DNA from: Catenuloplanes atrovinosus
GTDB lineage: Bacteria > Actinomycetota > Actinomycetes > Mycobacteriales > Micromonosporaceae
DNA: 64,000 nt
Reading direction: 5' to 3'
NCBI RefSeq assembly: GCF_031458235.1
Contig: NZ_JAVDYB010000001.1
Span: forward strand, 2,377,001 to 2,441,000
Part shown: piece after piece, positions 1 through 6,884 of the stretch
How positions within the stretch are numbered: the stretch's first letter is position 1
Layout: each line of letters begins with the position of its first letter
Notes under the pieces: model-generated
Seen by the model: the letters and a program-made list of their open reading frames with translations, nothing else
Told to the model about the DNA's origin: nothing
Databases searched by the model: none
Position numbers and translations under genes: made by a program

Positions 1-2
1 GG

Positions 3-761
3 ATCGGCGTGGGGGACCGGCTGGCGGTCCGCGGCCCGTCCGGCACGTTCCACGCCGGCGCCCGCCCGCCGGCCGATGCGGTGCTGGTGGCCGCGGGCAG
101 CGGCATCACGCCGATGATGAGCATGATCCGCACGTGGCTGGCGGACCGGGACGGCGACGGCCGGATCGCGCTGCTCTACAGCAGCCGCGCCGAGGAGGAG
201 ATCATCTTCGGTGACGAACTGGCCCGGCTGGCCGCGTCGGCGCCCGGCCGGCTGACGGTCACGCACGTGCTGACGCGGCGGGACGGGCGGCTGGACGCGG
301 ACGGGGTGCGCCGCTGGGTGACCGCGCTGTCCCCGGCGGCGGGCGCGCACTACTTCGTCTGCGGGCCGGAGCCGCTGATGGAGGCGGTCCGCCAGGTGCT
401 GTCCGCATTGGACGTGCCGGACGCGCTGGTGCACCACGAGCGCTACACCAGCGCGCCGGAGGACGCTGCCGTGACCACCGTGCCGCAGAAGATGATCGTC
501 GAGGAGGACGGGCGGACGATCGGCACCGTGGTGGTCGAGCCGGGGCAGACCCTGCTCGACGCGGGACTCGCGGCGGGGCTGCCGATGCCGTACTCCTGCA
601 CGGTCGGCACCTGCGGCGAGTGCATGGTGCGGCTGCGCGGCGGCGAGGTCACCCAGGGCCGGCCGAACTGCCTCACGCCGGAACAGCGCGCGGACGGGTA
701 CGTCCTGGCGTGTGTGGGATGCCCACTGTCGACGGTCACGGTGGACGTCGCGGGACATTGA
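3..761 (+). CDS. Ferredoxin reductase-like electron-transfer protein, 5' truncated
   Basis: The frame is open from the window edge, so the N-terminal flavin-binding part lies upstream. An NAD-binding half is visible, with the AAGSGITPMMSM nucleotide loop and a YFVCGPEPLMEAV motif typical of the ferredoxin-NADP reductase superfamily. A plant-type 2Fe-2S domain follows, whose cysteines are spaced CX4CX2C (CTVGTCGEC), with the fourth in LACVG. This arrangement matches PaaE or oxygenase-reductase proteins that pass electrons from NAD(P)H through flavin and the iron-sulfur cluster to an oxygenase or desaturase. The GTG at 9 is probably internal, because family homology continues up to the window edge. 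The partner enzyme is not visible. The domain call is firm; the specific partner is unknown. Confidence 0.85.
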   Translation: MGVGDRLAVRGPSGTFHAGARPPADAVLVAAGSGITPMMSMIRTWLADRDGDGRIALLYSSRAEEEIIFGDELARLAASAPGRLTVTHVLTRRDGRLDADGVRRWVTALSPAAGAHYFVCGPEPLMEAVRQVLSALDVPDALVHHERYTSAPEDAAVTTVPQKMIVEEDGRTIGTVVVEPGQTLLDAGLAAGLPMPYSCTVGTCGECMVRLRGGEVTQGRPNCLTPEQRADGYVLACVGCPLSTVTVDVAGH

Positions 762-837
762 TGAGCGACGACTCAACGTACGCAGACTTCATCTCGTAGT
801 GGTGTGGGCACCGAAGGTCACGGGTATGGTCGGGATC

Positions 838-2034
838 ATGTCCGAACTGCTCGCGATCTCGGATGCCGCGGAGCACGTCAGCGGCATCTGCTTCAAGACC
901 GGGCCGCCCCGGCGGATCGGCGTCGAACTCGAATGGACCGTCCACCCCACCGAATCCCCGCACACCCCGCTCGATCTCGACCGGCTGCGGGAGGCGCTCG
1001 GGCCTCACGCACCCGCCACGCTCGGTAATCCCACGCCGGAGAAGCTGCCCGGCGGCGGCACCGTCACCGTCGAACCCGGCGGGCAGGTCGAGCTCTCCTC
1101 CGCCCCGGCCGCCACGCTCGCGGACCTGCACACCGCCGTCGAGGAGGGCCGCGCCCACCTCGCCGGCCGTCTCGCCCGGTCCGGCCTCGCGCTCGGCGAC
1201 GCCGGCCTCGATCCCCACCGGCCGCCGCGCCGGCTGCTGCACACCCCCCGGTACGGGGCCATGCAGCGCCTCTTCGACCGGCGCGGCGACCACGGGCGGA
1301 TCATGATGTGCAGTACCGCCGGGCTCCAGGTCTGCCTGGACGCGGGCCGGCCGGAGGACGTGGCCCGGCGCTGGGCCGCGGTGCACGAGCTCGGCCCGCC
1401 GCTGCTGGCCGCGTTCGCCACCTCCCGGTTCCGGGCCGGCCGGGACACCGGCTGGGCCAGCGGGCGGATGGCGGCCTGGTTCAGCATGGAGCCGGGGCTC
1501 ACCCGCCCGGTCGGCACCGGCGCCGACCCGGCACGCCTCTGGGCCGCGTACGCGCTCGCCGCGCCGCTGCTCTGCCTGCGCCGCGACGACGGCGACTGGG
1601 ACGCGCCGCCCGGGCTGACCTTCGCCGGCTGGATCCGCGGCCGGCTGCCCCGCCCACCCACGGTCGAGGACCTGGAGTACCACCTCGGCACGCTGTTCCC
1701 GCCGGTCCGGCCGCGCGGCTACCTGGAGATCCGCTACCTGGACGCGCAGCCCGGCGACGAGTGGATCGCACCGGCCGCGGTCCTGGCCGCGCTGCTCGAC
1801 GACGCGGTCCTCGACCGGGCCCGGGACCTGGCCGCACCGGCCCGCGACCGCTGGCTCGACGCGGCCCGCGAGGGCCTCGCCCATCCCGAGATCGGCACCG
1901 CCGCGTCCCACCTGCTGGACCTGGCCTGCCGGCACCTCTACCGCACCGGCCTGCCCGCGCACCTGCGCGACCGGGTGGCCGGCATCGCCGGGCGGCGCCT
2001 GTCCGCCCAACACCGTAAGGAGCCTCAGACATGA
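838..2034 (+). CDS. egtA: EgtA, glutamate-cysteine ligase of ergothioneine biosynthesis
   Basis: A 398-residue protein of the actinobacterial EgtA/GCS2-like glutamate-cysteine ligase family. It makes gamma-glutamylcysteine, the sulfur donor used by EgtB, in the cytoplasm. The N-terminal GVELEW and VTVEPGGQVELSS motifs are the glutamate-binding and metal-binding signatures of the family. The start at 838 gives MSELLAIS. The frame extends upstream to 712, but that part overlaps the preceding gene and looks non-coding. It is the first gene of egtABCD. Its TGA overlaps the ATG of a 25-codon repeat ORF (2031-2108) placed between it and egtB, and an AAGGAG just upstream would originally have served egtB. 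Identity is strongly supported by gene order. Confidence 0.9.
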   Translation: MSELLAISDAAEHVSGICFKTGPPRRIGVELEWTVHPTESPHTPLDLDRLREALGPHAPATLGNPTPEKLPGGGTVTVEPGGQVELSSAPAATLADLHTAVEEGRAHLAGRLARSGLALGDAGLDPHRPPRRLLHTPRYGAMQRLFDRRGDHGRIMMCSTAGLQVCLDAGRPEDVARRWAAVHELGPPLLAAFATSRFRAGRDTGWASGRMAAWFSMEPGLTRPVGTGADPARLWAAYALAAPLLCLRRDDGDWDAPPGLTFAGWIRGRLPRPPTVEDLEYHLGTLFPPVRPRGYLEIRYLDAQPGDEWIAPAAVLAALLDDAVLDRARDLAAPARDRWLDAAREGLAHPEIGTAASHLLDLACRHLYRTGLPAHLRDRVAGIAGRRLSAQHRKEPQT

Positions 2035-2108
2035 GCGAGCTTGCGAGTGAATCATCGGCTCAGCGCCGACCACGCCGGAACCGCGACGCCGAGGGGAGCC
2101 CGGCATGA
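2031..2108 (+). repeat. 74-bp micro-ORF repeat, copy 1 (egtA-egtB junction)
   Basis: The repeat unit runs from an ATG at 2031 to the next ATG at 2105 (74 nt). It is read through as a 25-codon frame beginning MSELASESSAQRRPRRNR and ending EGSPA, with its TGA at 2106-2108 overlapping the egtB start as ATGA. Its own ATG overlaps the egtA stop and is preceded by AAGGAG. Inside, AGGGGAG sits just upstream of the egtB ATG and supplies its ribosome binding site. The first 50 or so bases are nearly identical in the copies at 5777, 42273 and 42199 (minus). They include a TCGGC...GCCGA hairpin and codons that are rare in this genome (CTT, TCA, CGA, CCA). Translation is plausible but unproven. Confidence 0.85.
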
Positions 2109-3406
2109 CGCGAGACCTGCGTTTGACTGTCGCCGCCGAGCTGGAGCGCACCCGCGCCCGCACCGAGGTGCTGACCGAGGCGGTGGACGACGCCGACCTG
2201 ATCCGGCAGCACTCGCCACTGATGTCGCCGCTGGTCTGGGACCTGGCGCACGTCGGCAACCAGGAGGAGCTATGGCTGGTCCGCGACGTGGGCGGCCGGG
2301 ACCCGGTCCGGCGCGACATCGACGAGCTCTACGACGCGTTCAAGCACCCGCGCCGCGACCGCCCCGCGCTGCCGCTGCTCAACCCGGCGGAGGCCCGCGC
2401 CTACGTCCGGCAGGTCCGGGACAAGGCGATGGACATCCTGGACACGGTACGCATGGACGGGCGCCCGCTGGTGGCGGACGGCTTCGCGTTCGGCATGATC
2501 GTCCAGCACGAGCAGCAGCACGACGAGACCATGCTCGCCACCCATCAGCTCCGGGCCGGCGCGCCGGTGCTGACCGCGCCCGCGCCGCCGCCCGCCACCG
2601 CCGCACCCCGCGGCGAGGTGCTGATCCCGGCCGGGCCGTTCACCATGGGCACGGACGTGGAGCCGTGGGCGCTGGACAACGAGCGGCCCGCGCACCGGGT
2701 GGACCTGCCCGCGTACTTCATCGACGCCGCGCCGGTCACCAACGCGGCGTACGCGGAGTTCATCGCCGCCGGTGGCTACGACGACCCGCGCTGGTGGGGC
2801 GAGGACGGGTGGGCGCACCGCACCACGGCCGGGCTGACCGCGCCCGCGCACTGGAACCGGGACGGTGAGACGTACACCCGGTTCGGCCGCGTCGAGCGGA
2901 TCGTGCCGGACGAGCCGGTGGTGCACGTCTGCTGGTACGAGGCGCGCGCCTACGCCCGCTGGGCCGGGCGCCGCCTGCCGACCGAGGCGGAGTGGGAGAA
3001 GGCGGCCCGGTTCGACCCGGCGACCGGCCGGTCCCGCCGCTTCCCGTGGGGCGACGACCCGCCGGAGTCCCGGCACGCCAACCTCGGCCAGCGGCACCTG
3101 AGCCCGGCCCCGGCCGGCGCCTACCCGGACGGCGCGTCGCCGCTGGGCGTGCACCAGCTGATCGGCGACGTGTGGGAGTGGACGGACTCGGACTTCCACG
3201 GCTATCCGGGCTTCCGGGCGTTCCCGTACCGGGAGTATTCCGAGGTCTTCTTCGGCCCGGACTACAAGGTGCTGCGCGGCGGGTCGTTCGGCACGGACGC
3301 GGCCGCCTGCCGGGGCACGTTCCGCAACTGGGACTACCCGATCCGGCGGCAGATCTTCAGCGGCTTCCGGTGCGCGCGCGACGCCCGCCCGGAGGACCTC
3401 GGCTGA
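2105..3406 (+). CDS. egtB: EgtB, ergothioneine sulfoxide synthase
   Basis: A 433-residue non-heme iron enzyme. It joins gamma-glutamylcysteine to trimethylhistidine (hercynine) with O2, giving the sulfoxide intermediate. The N-terminal DinB-like helical domain carries the iron-binding HX3HXE motif (H135, H139, E141). The C-terminal half is a formylglycine-generating-enzyme/sulfatase-modifying fold with the typical IPAGPFTMG entry, RLPTEAEWEKAAR and GGSFG motifs. The start at 2105 lies just after AGGGGAG, which is supplied by the upstream repeat, and overlaps that repeat's micro-ORF stop. The stop overlaps the egtC start by one base (TGATG), so the two genes are translationally coupled. Length and motifs match characterised EgtB proteins. 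Confidence 0.95.
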   Translation: MTRDLRLTVAAELERTRARTEVLTEAVDDADLIRQHSPLMSPLVWDLAHVGNQEELWLVRDVGGRDPVRRDIDELYDAFKHPRRDRPALPLLNPAEARAYVRQVRDKAMDILDTVRMDGRPLVADGFAFGMIVQHEQQHDETMLATHQLRAGAPVLTAPAPPPATAAPRGEVLIPAGPFTMGTDVEPWALDNERPAHRVDLPAYFIDAAPVTNAAYAEFIAAGGYDDPRWWGEDGWAHRTTAGLTAPAHWNRDGETYTRFGRVERIVPDEPVVHVCWYEARAYARWAGRRLPTEAEWEKAARFDPATGRSRRFPWGDDPPESRHANLGQRHLSPAPAGAYPDGASPLGVHQLIGDVWEWTDSDFHGYPGFRAFPYREYSEVFFGPDYKVLRGGSFGTDAAACRGTFRNWDYPIRRQIFSGFRCARDARPEDLG

Positions 3407-4155
3407 TGTGCCGCCACCTGGCGTACCTCGGCCCGGCCGTACCGTTGCGGGAACTGCTCTTCGACGCGCCGCACGCGCTGTGCCGTCAGGCGTGGGCGCC
3501 GCGCGACATGCGGGGCGGCGGCACGATCAACGTGGACGGTTTCGGCGTCGGCTGGTTCCCGGACGGCGCCGCGGAGCCGGTGCGCTATCGGCGGGCCACG
3601 CCGATCTGGTCGGACCCGTCGCTCGCGGCCCTGGCCGGGGCGACGGCGTCCGGCGCGGTGCTCGCGGCCGTGCGCTCCGCGACCGTCGGCATGCCGGTGA
3701 CCGAGGCCGCCGCCGCGCCGTTCACGGACGGGCCGTGGCTGTTCAGTCACAACGGGAAGGTCACCGGCTGGCCGGACTCGATGACGGCGCTGGCCGAACG
3801 GCTGCCGGTGCGCGACCTGCTCACGCTGGACGCGCCGACCGACTCCGCGCTGCTCTGGGCGCTGGTGCGGCAGCGGTTGCGCGCCGGTGCCGATCCGGGC
3901 GCGGCGCTGCGCGAGACGGCCCGCGCGGTCAGCGCGGCCGCTCCTGACTCACGACTCAACCTACTGCTGACCGACGGCCGCCGCGTCGCCGCGACGACCC
4001 GGGGCCACGCGCTGTCCTACGTGGTACGCCGGGACGGGGTGACGGTCAGCTCCGAGCCGCTCGACGACGACCCCGGCTGGGAAGAGGTGCCGCCCGGCCA
4101 CCTGCTCGTCGCGACCCGATCCGCGCTGGACCTGACATCGCTGGAGGCATCGTGA
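3406..4155 (+). CDS. egtC: EgtC, gamma-glutamyl hercynylcysteine sulfoxide amidohydrolase
   Basis: A 249-residue class II glutamine amidotransferase-like (Ntn) hydrolase. It removes the gamma-glutamyl group from the EgtB product. The protein begins MCRHLAYLG, so Cys2 becomes the N-terminal nucleophile after methionine removal. The NVDGFGVGW and LFSHNGKV motifs are those of the Ntn amidotransferase fold. It overlaps egtB by one base and egtD by four bases (GTGA), so the whole block is one translation-coupled operon. Motifs and position between egtB and egtD make the assignment secure. Confidence 0.95.
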   Translation: MCRHLAYLGPAVPLRELLFDAPHALCRQAWAPRDMRGGGTINVDGFGVGWFPDGAAEPVRYRRATPIWSDPSLAALAGATASGAVLAAVRSATVGMPVTEAAAAPFTDGPWLFSHNGKVTGWPDSMTALAERLPVRDLLTLDAPTDSALLWALVRQRLRAGADPGAALRETARAVSAAAPDSRLNLLLTDGRRVAATTRGHALSYVVRRDGVTVSSEPLDDDPGWEEVPPGHLLVATRSALDLTSLEAS

Positions 4156-5129
4156 ACGCACCCCATTTGGAGATCCATCTCGACGAGCGGGACCTGGCCG
4201 CCGCACTGCGCGCCGACGTCCGCACCGGCCTGACCGCGGCACCGAAGTGGCTGCCGCCGAAGTGGTTCTACGACGCCCGCGGCAGCGAGCTGTTCGACGA
4301 GATCACCCGGCTGCCGGAGTACTACCCGACGCGCGCGGAACGGTCGATCCTGGCGGCCCGGGCCGGCGAGATCGCCCGGATCACGGAGGCGAAGACGCTG
4401 GTCGAGCTGGGCTCCGGCTCGTCGGAGAAGACCCGGCTGCTGCTGGACGCGCTGCTGGCCCACGGCACGCTCGGCGCGTTCGTGCCGCTGGACGTGTCCG
4501 CGTCCGCGCTCGCCGACGCGGTCGCCCGGCTGGACACGGCGTACCCGGCGCTGTCCGTGCGCGGCATCGTCGGCGACTACACCCGGCACCTGCACCACCT
4601 GCCGGACGGCGGCAGCCGGATGATCGCATTCCTCGGCGGTACGATCGGCAACCTGCCGCCCGCGGAACGCGCCACCTTCCTGCGCGGCGTGCGCGGCGTG
4701 CTCGACCCGGGGGAGTGGCTGCTGCTCGGCGCCGACCTGGTCAAGGGCGCGGACGTGCTGCTGCCCGCCTACGACGACGCGGCCGGCGTCACGGCGGACT
4801 TCAACCGCAACGTGCTCCGCGTGATCAACCGGCACCTGGACGCGTCGTTCGCGCCGGAGCGCTTCGACCACGTGGCGCGCTGGGACGAGACGCACGAGTG
4901 GATCGAGATGCGGCTGCGGGCGCGGGAGGCGATGCGGGTGCCGATCCGCGCGCTGGACCTCACGGTCGAGTTCGCCCGCGGCGAGGAGGTCCGCACCGAG
5001 ATCTCGGCGAAGTTCCGCCCGGACGGCCTGCGGGACGAACTGGCCGCGGCCGGGTTCCGAATCCGCCAGCGGTGGACGGACGACGCCGGGCGGTTCACGG
5101 TGTGCCTGGCGCAGGCGTCGGACGACTGA
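4152..5129 (+). CDS. egtD: EgtD, L-histidine N-alpha-methyltransferase
   Basis: A 325-residue SAM-dependent methyltransferase that trimethylates the alpha-amino group of histidine to form hercynine, the first ergothioneine precursor. The SAM-binding motif is VELGSGSSEKT at about residues 84-94. The AFLGGTIGNLPP motif and the C-terminal EISAKFRPDGL segment are typical of the DUF2260/EgtD family. The GTG start overlaps the egtC stop. A long perfect hairpin follows 9 bases after the stop, so the operon ends here. No PLP-dependent lyase (EgtE) follows, so the last step must be encoded elsewhere. Confidence 0.95.
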   Translation: MNAPHLEIHLDERDLAAALRADVRTGLTAAPKWLPPKWFYDARGSELFDEITRLPEYYPTRAERSILAARAGEIARITEAKTLVELGSGSSEKTRLLLDALLAHGTLGAFVPLDVSASALADAVARLDTAYPALSVRGIVGDYTRHLHHLPDGGSRMIAFLGGTIGNLPPAERATFLRGVRGVLDPGEWLLLGADLVKGADVLLPAYDDAAGVTADFNRNVLRVINRHLDASFAPERFDHVARWDETHEWIEMRLRAREAMRVPIRALDLTVEFARGEEVRTEISAKFRPDGLRDELAAAGFRIRQRWTDDAGRFTVCLAQASDD

Positions 5130-5137
5130 TCGCGATC

Positions 5138-5165
5138 GCGGCGCCGGGTACGCACCCGGCGCCGC
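5138..5165. terminator. Bidirectional hairpin between egtD and a minus-strand gene
   Basis: A perfect 12-bp inverted repeat (GCGGCGCCGGGT at 5138-5149 and its complement at 5154-5165) with a 4-nt ACGC loop. It lies between the convergent 3' ends of egtD and the zinc-ribbon gene. There is no T-run, as is usual for actinobacterial hairpin terminators. The structure is read directly; termination is inferred. Confidence 0.75.
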
Positions 5166-5174
5166 CCCGCGGGC

Positions 5175-5420
5175 TCAGCGCAGCGCCGGCTGCAGGCGGC
5201 GGGCCTCGTCGCCGCTGATCCGGGTCTCGGCGTGGCAGAACGCGTTCTGGCAGCGCACCACGTGCTTGGTGCGGACCGGGATGAGCGGGATGAAGAACAG
5301 GCTGAACTTGGTGGTCTCGCGGATCAGCAGCAGGCTGCCGGCCTGACCGCAGACGCGGCAGGTCTCCGGCACCCAGCCGAGCGCGGTGGCCTTGGTCCGG
5401 AAACCGAAGATCAGAAACAC
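5175..5420 (-). CDS. Small zinc-ribbon family protein
   Basis: An 81-residue protein with two cysteine pairs, CRVCGQAG near residue 22 and CQNAFCHAE near residue 57, consistent with one zinc-ribbon knuckle pair. Between them lies a hydrophobic stretch (FSLFFIPLIPV). This layout matches the widespread actinobacterial zinc-ribbon-15 type proteins of unknown function. It ends 9 bases before the egt terminator hairpin and is transcribed toward it. No function can be assigned from the sequence. Confidence 0.75.
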   Translation of the reverse strand: MFLIFGFRTKATALGWVPETCRVCGQAGSLLLIRETTKFSLFFIPLIPVRTKHVVRCQNAFCHAETRISGDEARRLQPALR

Positions 5421-5484
5421 GGGGGAACGCTCCGAGGGTGTGCGTGCGGCCCTGACACCATCAACTGTGCCAGGGCCGGGCGAA

Positions 5485-5703
5485 TCAGTTCGGGCCGGTC
5501 GGTCCGGTGAAGTCGGTGCGCAGCGCGCGGTCGTTCCCGCCGCGCTCGCGGTCGACGTCCTCGATGCCCGCGTCGTTACCGGTCGGGTCGTCGGTCTGGC
5601 CGTCCGCGGGCGACGTGGCGACGGCGGCGGCCAGCTCGGACAGCGGCAGCCGCTCCTCGTCCCGCCAGACCCCGTCCGGCCGCTCCTCAGCTGATGTACT
5701 CAT
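5485..5703 (-). CDS. Small acidic hypothetical protein behind a micro-ORF repeat
   Basis: A 72-residue acidic, probably disordered protein beginning MSTSAEERPDG and rich in Asp, Glu, Thr and Gly, with no recognisable domain. The start at 5703 is supported by GGAGGAGAG a few bases upstream. It overlaps the TGA of a 25-codon repeat ORF (5700-5777), so translation is probably coupled to that leader. It is transcribed divergently from the DUF5709 gene at 5851. The reading frame is plausible because of its ribosome binding site and composition. The function is unknown. Confidence 0.55.
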   Translation of the reverse strand: MSTSAEERPDGVWRDEERLPLSELAAAVATSPADGQTDDPTGNDAGIEDVDRERGGNDRALRTDFTGPTGPN

Positions 5704-5777
5704 GCCGCGCTCTCCTCCATGTATCCGTTCCGGCGTGGTCGGCGCTGAGCCGCTGATTCGCTCGCAAGCTCGCTCAT
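5700..5777 (-). repeat. 74-bp micro-ORF repeat, copy 2 (leader of a small gene)
   Basis: On the minus strand, ATG at 5777 opens a 25-codon frame beginning MSELASESAAQRRPRRN and ending EESAA. Its TGA (5702-5700) overlaps the ATG of the downstream 72-residue gene. This copy diverges from the others only in the variable tail (GYMEESAA), where GGAGGAGAG gives the downstream Shine-Dalgarno sequence. Unlike the other three copies, no gene stop overlaps its ATG, so it forms the 5' leader of the transcript. Copy length (74 nt, ATG to ATG) is identical to that of the other copies. Confidence 0.8.
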
Positions 5778-5850
5778 GCCGAGCGGCGTACCCCGCCCGC
5801 CGAGCCGCAAACGCGCGTGTGGAAACCGTGCCACTGGGTAGACGGCAGAC

Positions 5851-6429
5851 ATGTCCGACAACACCTATCCGCAGCCGGTCTCCGACCCGGAGGCCGAGGG
5901 CCTGCCCGATATCGCCGACGACGACTCCACCGCCCGGGACGACGTGGCCACCGGCCGGATCGCCGACGGTCCCGACCCGGCCGCGCTCCCGCTGGACCGC
6001 GACGACCGGCCGCTCGCGGTCGACCAGTTCGGTACCACGCCGGAGGAGGCCCGGCAGGGCGAGTCGCTCGACCACAAGATCGGTCGCGAGGTGCGCGACC
6101 CGGCGCTGGACGAGGCCGTGATCAGGGCGGACACCGTGCCGTCGCCGGTCTCCGCGGAGTCGTTCGACCCGGACGCGGTGGCCGAGGACGTGGACGCGGT
6201 CGACCGGGACACGCCGCTGGACGACGGCGGGCCGGTGGACCCGCACCTGGACTCCCAGGTCTCGATGTACGACACCGGGGTCGGTGACCGCCCGGTCGGC
6301 CGCCTGGTCGAACCGGACGAAGGTCTCGAAACAGATACCGAGTCCCAGTCGATCGCGTACGACGCCGGTGCGGCCGGCGGCGGCGCCAGCGCCGAGGAAC
6401 TGGCGATCCACCCCGTTCCGGACCGCTGA
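5851..6429 (+). CDS. DUF5709 family acidic protein
   Basis: A 192-residue, strongly acidic, low-complexity protein. It opens MSDNTYPQPVSDPEAEG and contains FGTTPEEARQGESLDHKIGREV and SYDTG-like elements typical of the actinobacterial DUF5709 family. It has no membrane segment, signal peptide or catalytic motif and is probably mostly disordered. The family has no established function. It stands alone, divergent from the small gene at 5703, with the next gene 17 bases downstream. Confidence 0.75.
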   Translation: MSDNTYPQPVSDPEAEGLPDIADDDSTARDDVATGRIADGPDPAALPLDRDDRPLAVDQFGTTPEEARQGESLDHKIGREVRDPALDEAVIRADTVPSPVSAESFDPDAVAEDVDAVDRDTPLDDGGPVDPHLDSQVSMYDTGVGDRPVGRLVEPDEGLETDTESQSIAYDAGAAGGGASAEELAIHPVPDR

Positions 6430-6446
6430 GACGGCAAAATGATCTG

Positions 6447-6884
6447 ATGAGCGTCAGTCTCGACGAGTTCGTCGCCTCCGACTCTTATCAGGCCGTGCTG
6501 CACGACGTGCTGTCCCGCTGCGGCCTGCCGCTGCATCACGGCCCGGAGCCGGCGGTCCTCGGCGAGCTGCTGCGACAGGACCTGGAGGCGGCGGACGTCG
6601 GCGTGCGCGAGCTCGCCGGCGTCGTCTCCACCCACGGCGCCGAGCTGGCCCGGTACGTCCAGCTGAAACTGGTCGCCTACCTGCGCGACCACGAGGGCGA
6701 CTCGCGGATCGTGACCGAGGACCTCTCGCCCGCCTTCCTGGTCGGTCACATCGTCGAGTTCCACCTGCTCGCCAACCGCCCGGACGAGCTGGAACGGTAC
6801 GTGCGCCGGCTGCGCATCCCGAACGCCCGCCGCTACGCGGTCAAGGTGCGAAGCATCTACGAACTGGCACTGCGTACCGTGTGA
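6447..6884 (+). CDS. Helical protein of unknown function, coupled to the NB-ARC regulator
   Basis: A 145-residue, predicted mostly alpha-helical soluble protein (MSVSLDEFVASDSYQAVL...), with no cysteine cluster, signal peptide or recognised domain. Its stop overlaps the GTG start of the following regulator (GTGTGA), which suggests co-translation and a possible partner role. I do not recognise the family. The gene is supported by frame length, codon bias and the tight overlap. Confidence 0.6.
   Translation: MSVSLDEFVASDSYQAVLHDVLSRCGLPLHHGPEPAVLGELLRQDLEAADVGVRELAGVVSTHGAELARYVQLKLVAYLRDHEGDSRIVTEDLSPAFLVGHIVEFHLLANRPDELERYVRRLRIPNARRYAVKVRSIYELALRTV

Noticed and set aside
736-2319. Antisense frame over egtA
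   Set aside because: EgtA signatures are on the plus strand; the antisense frame is low complexity.
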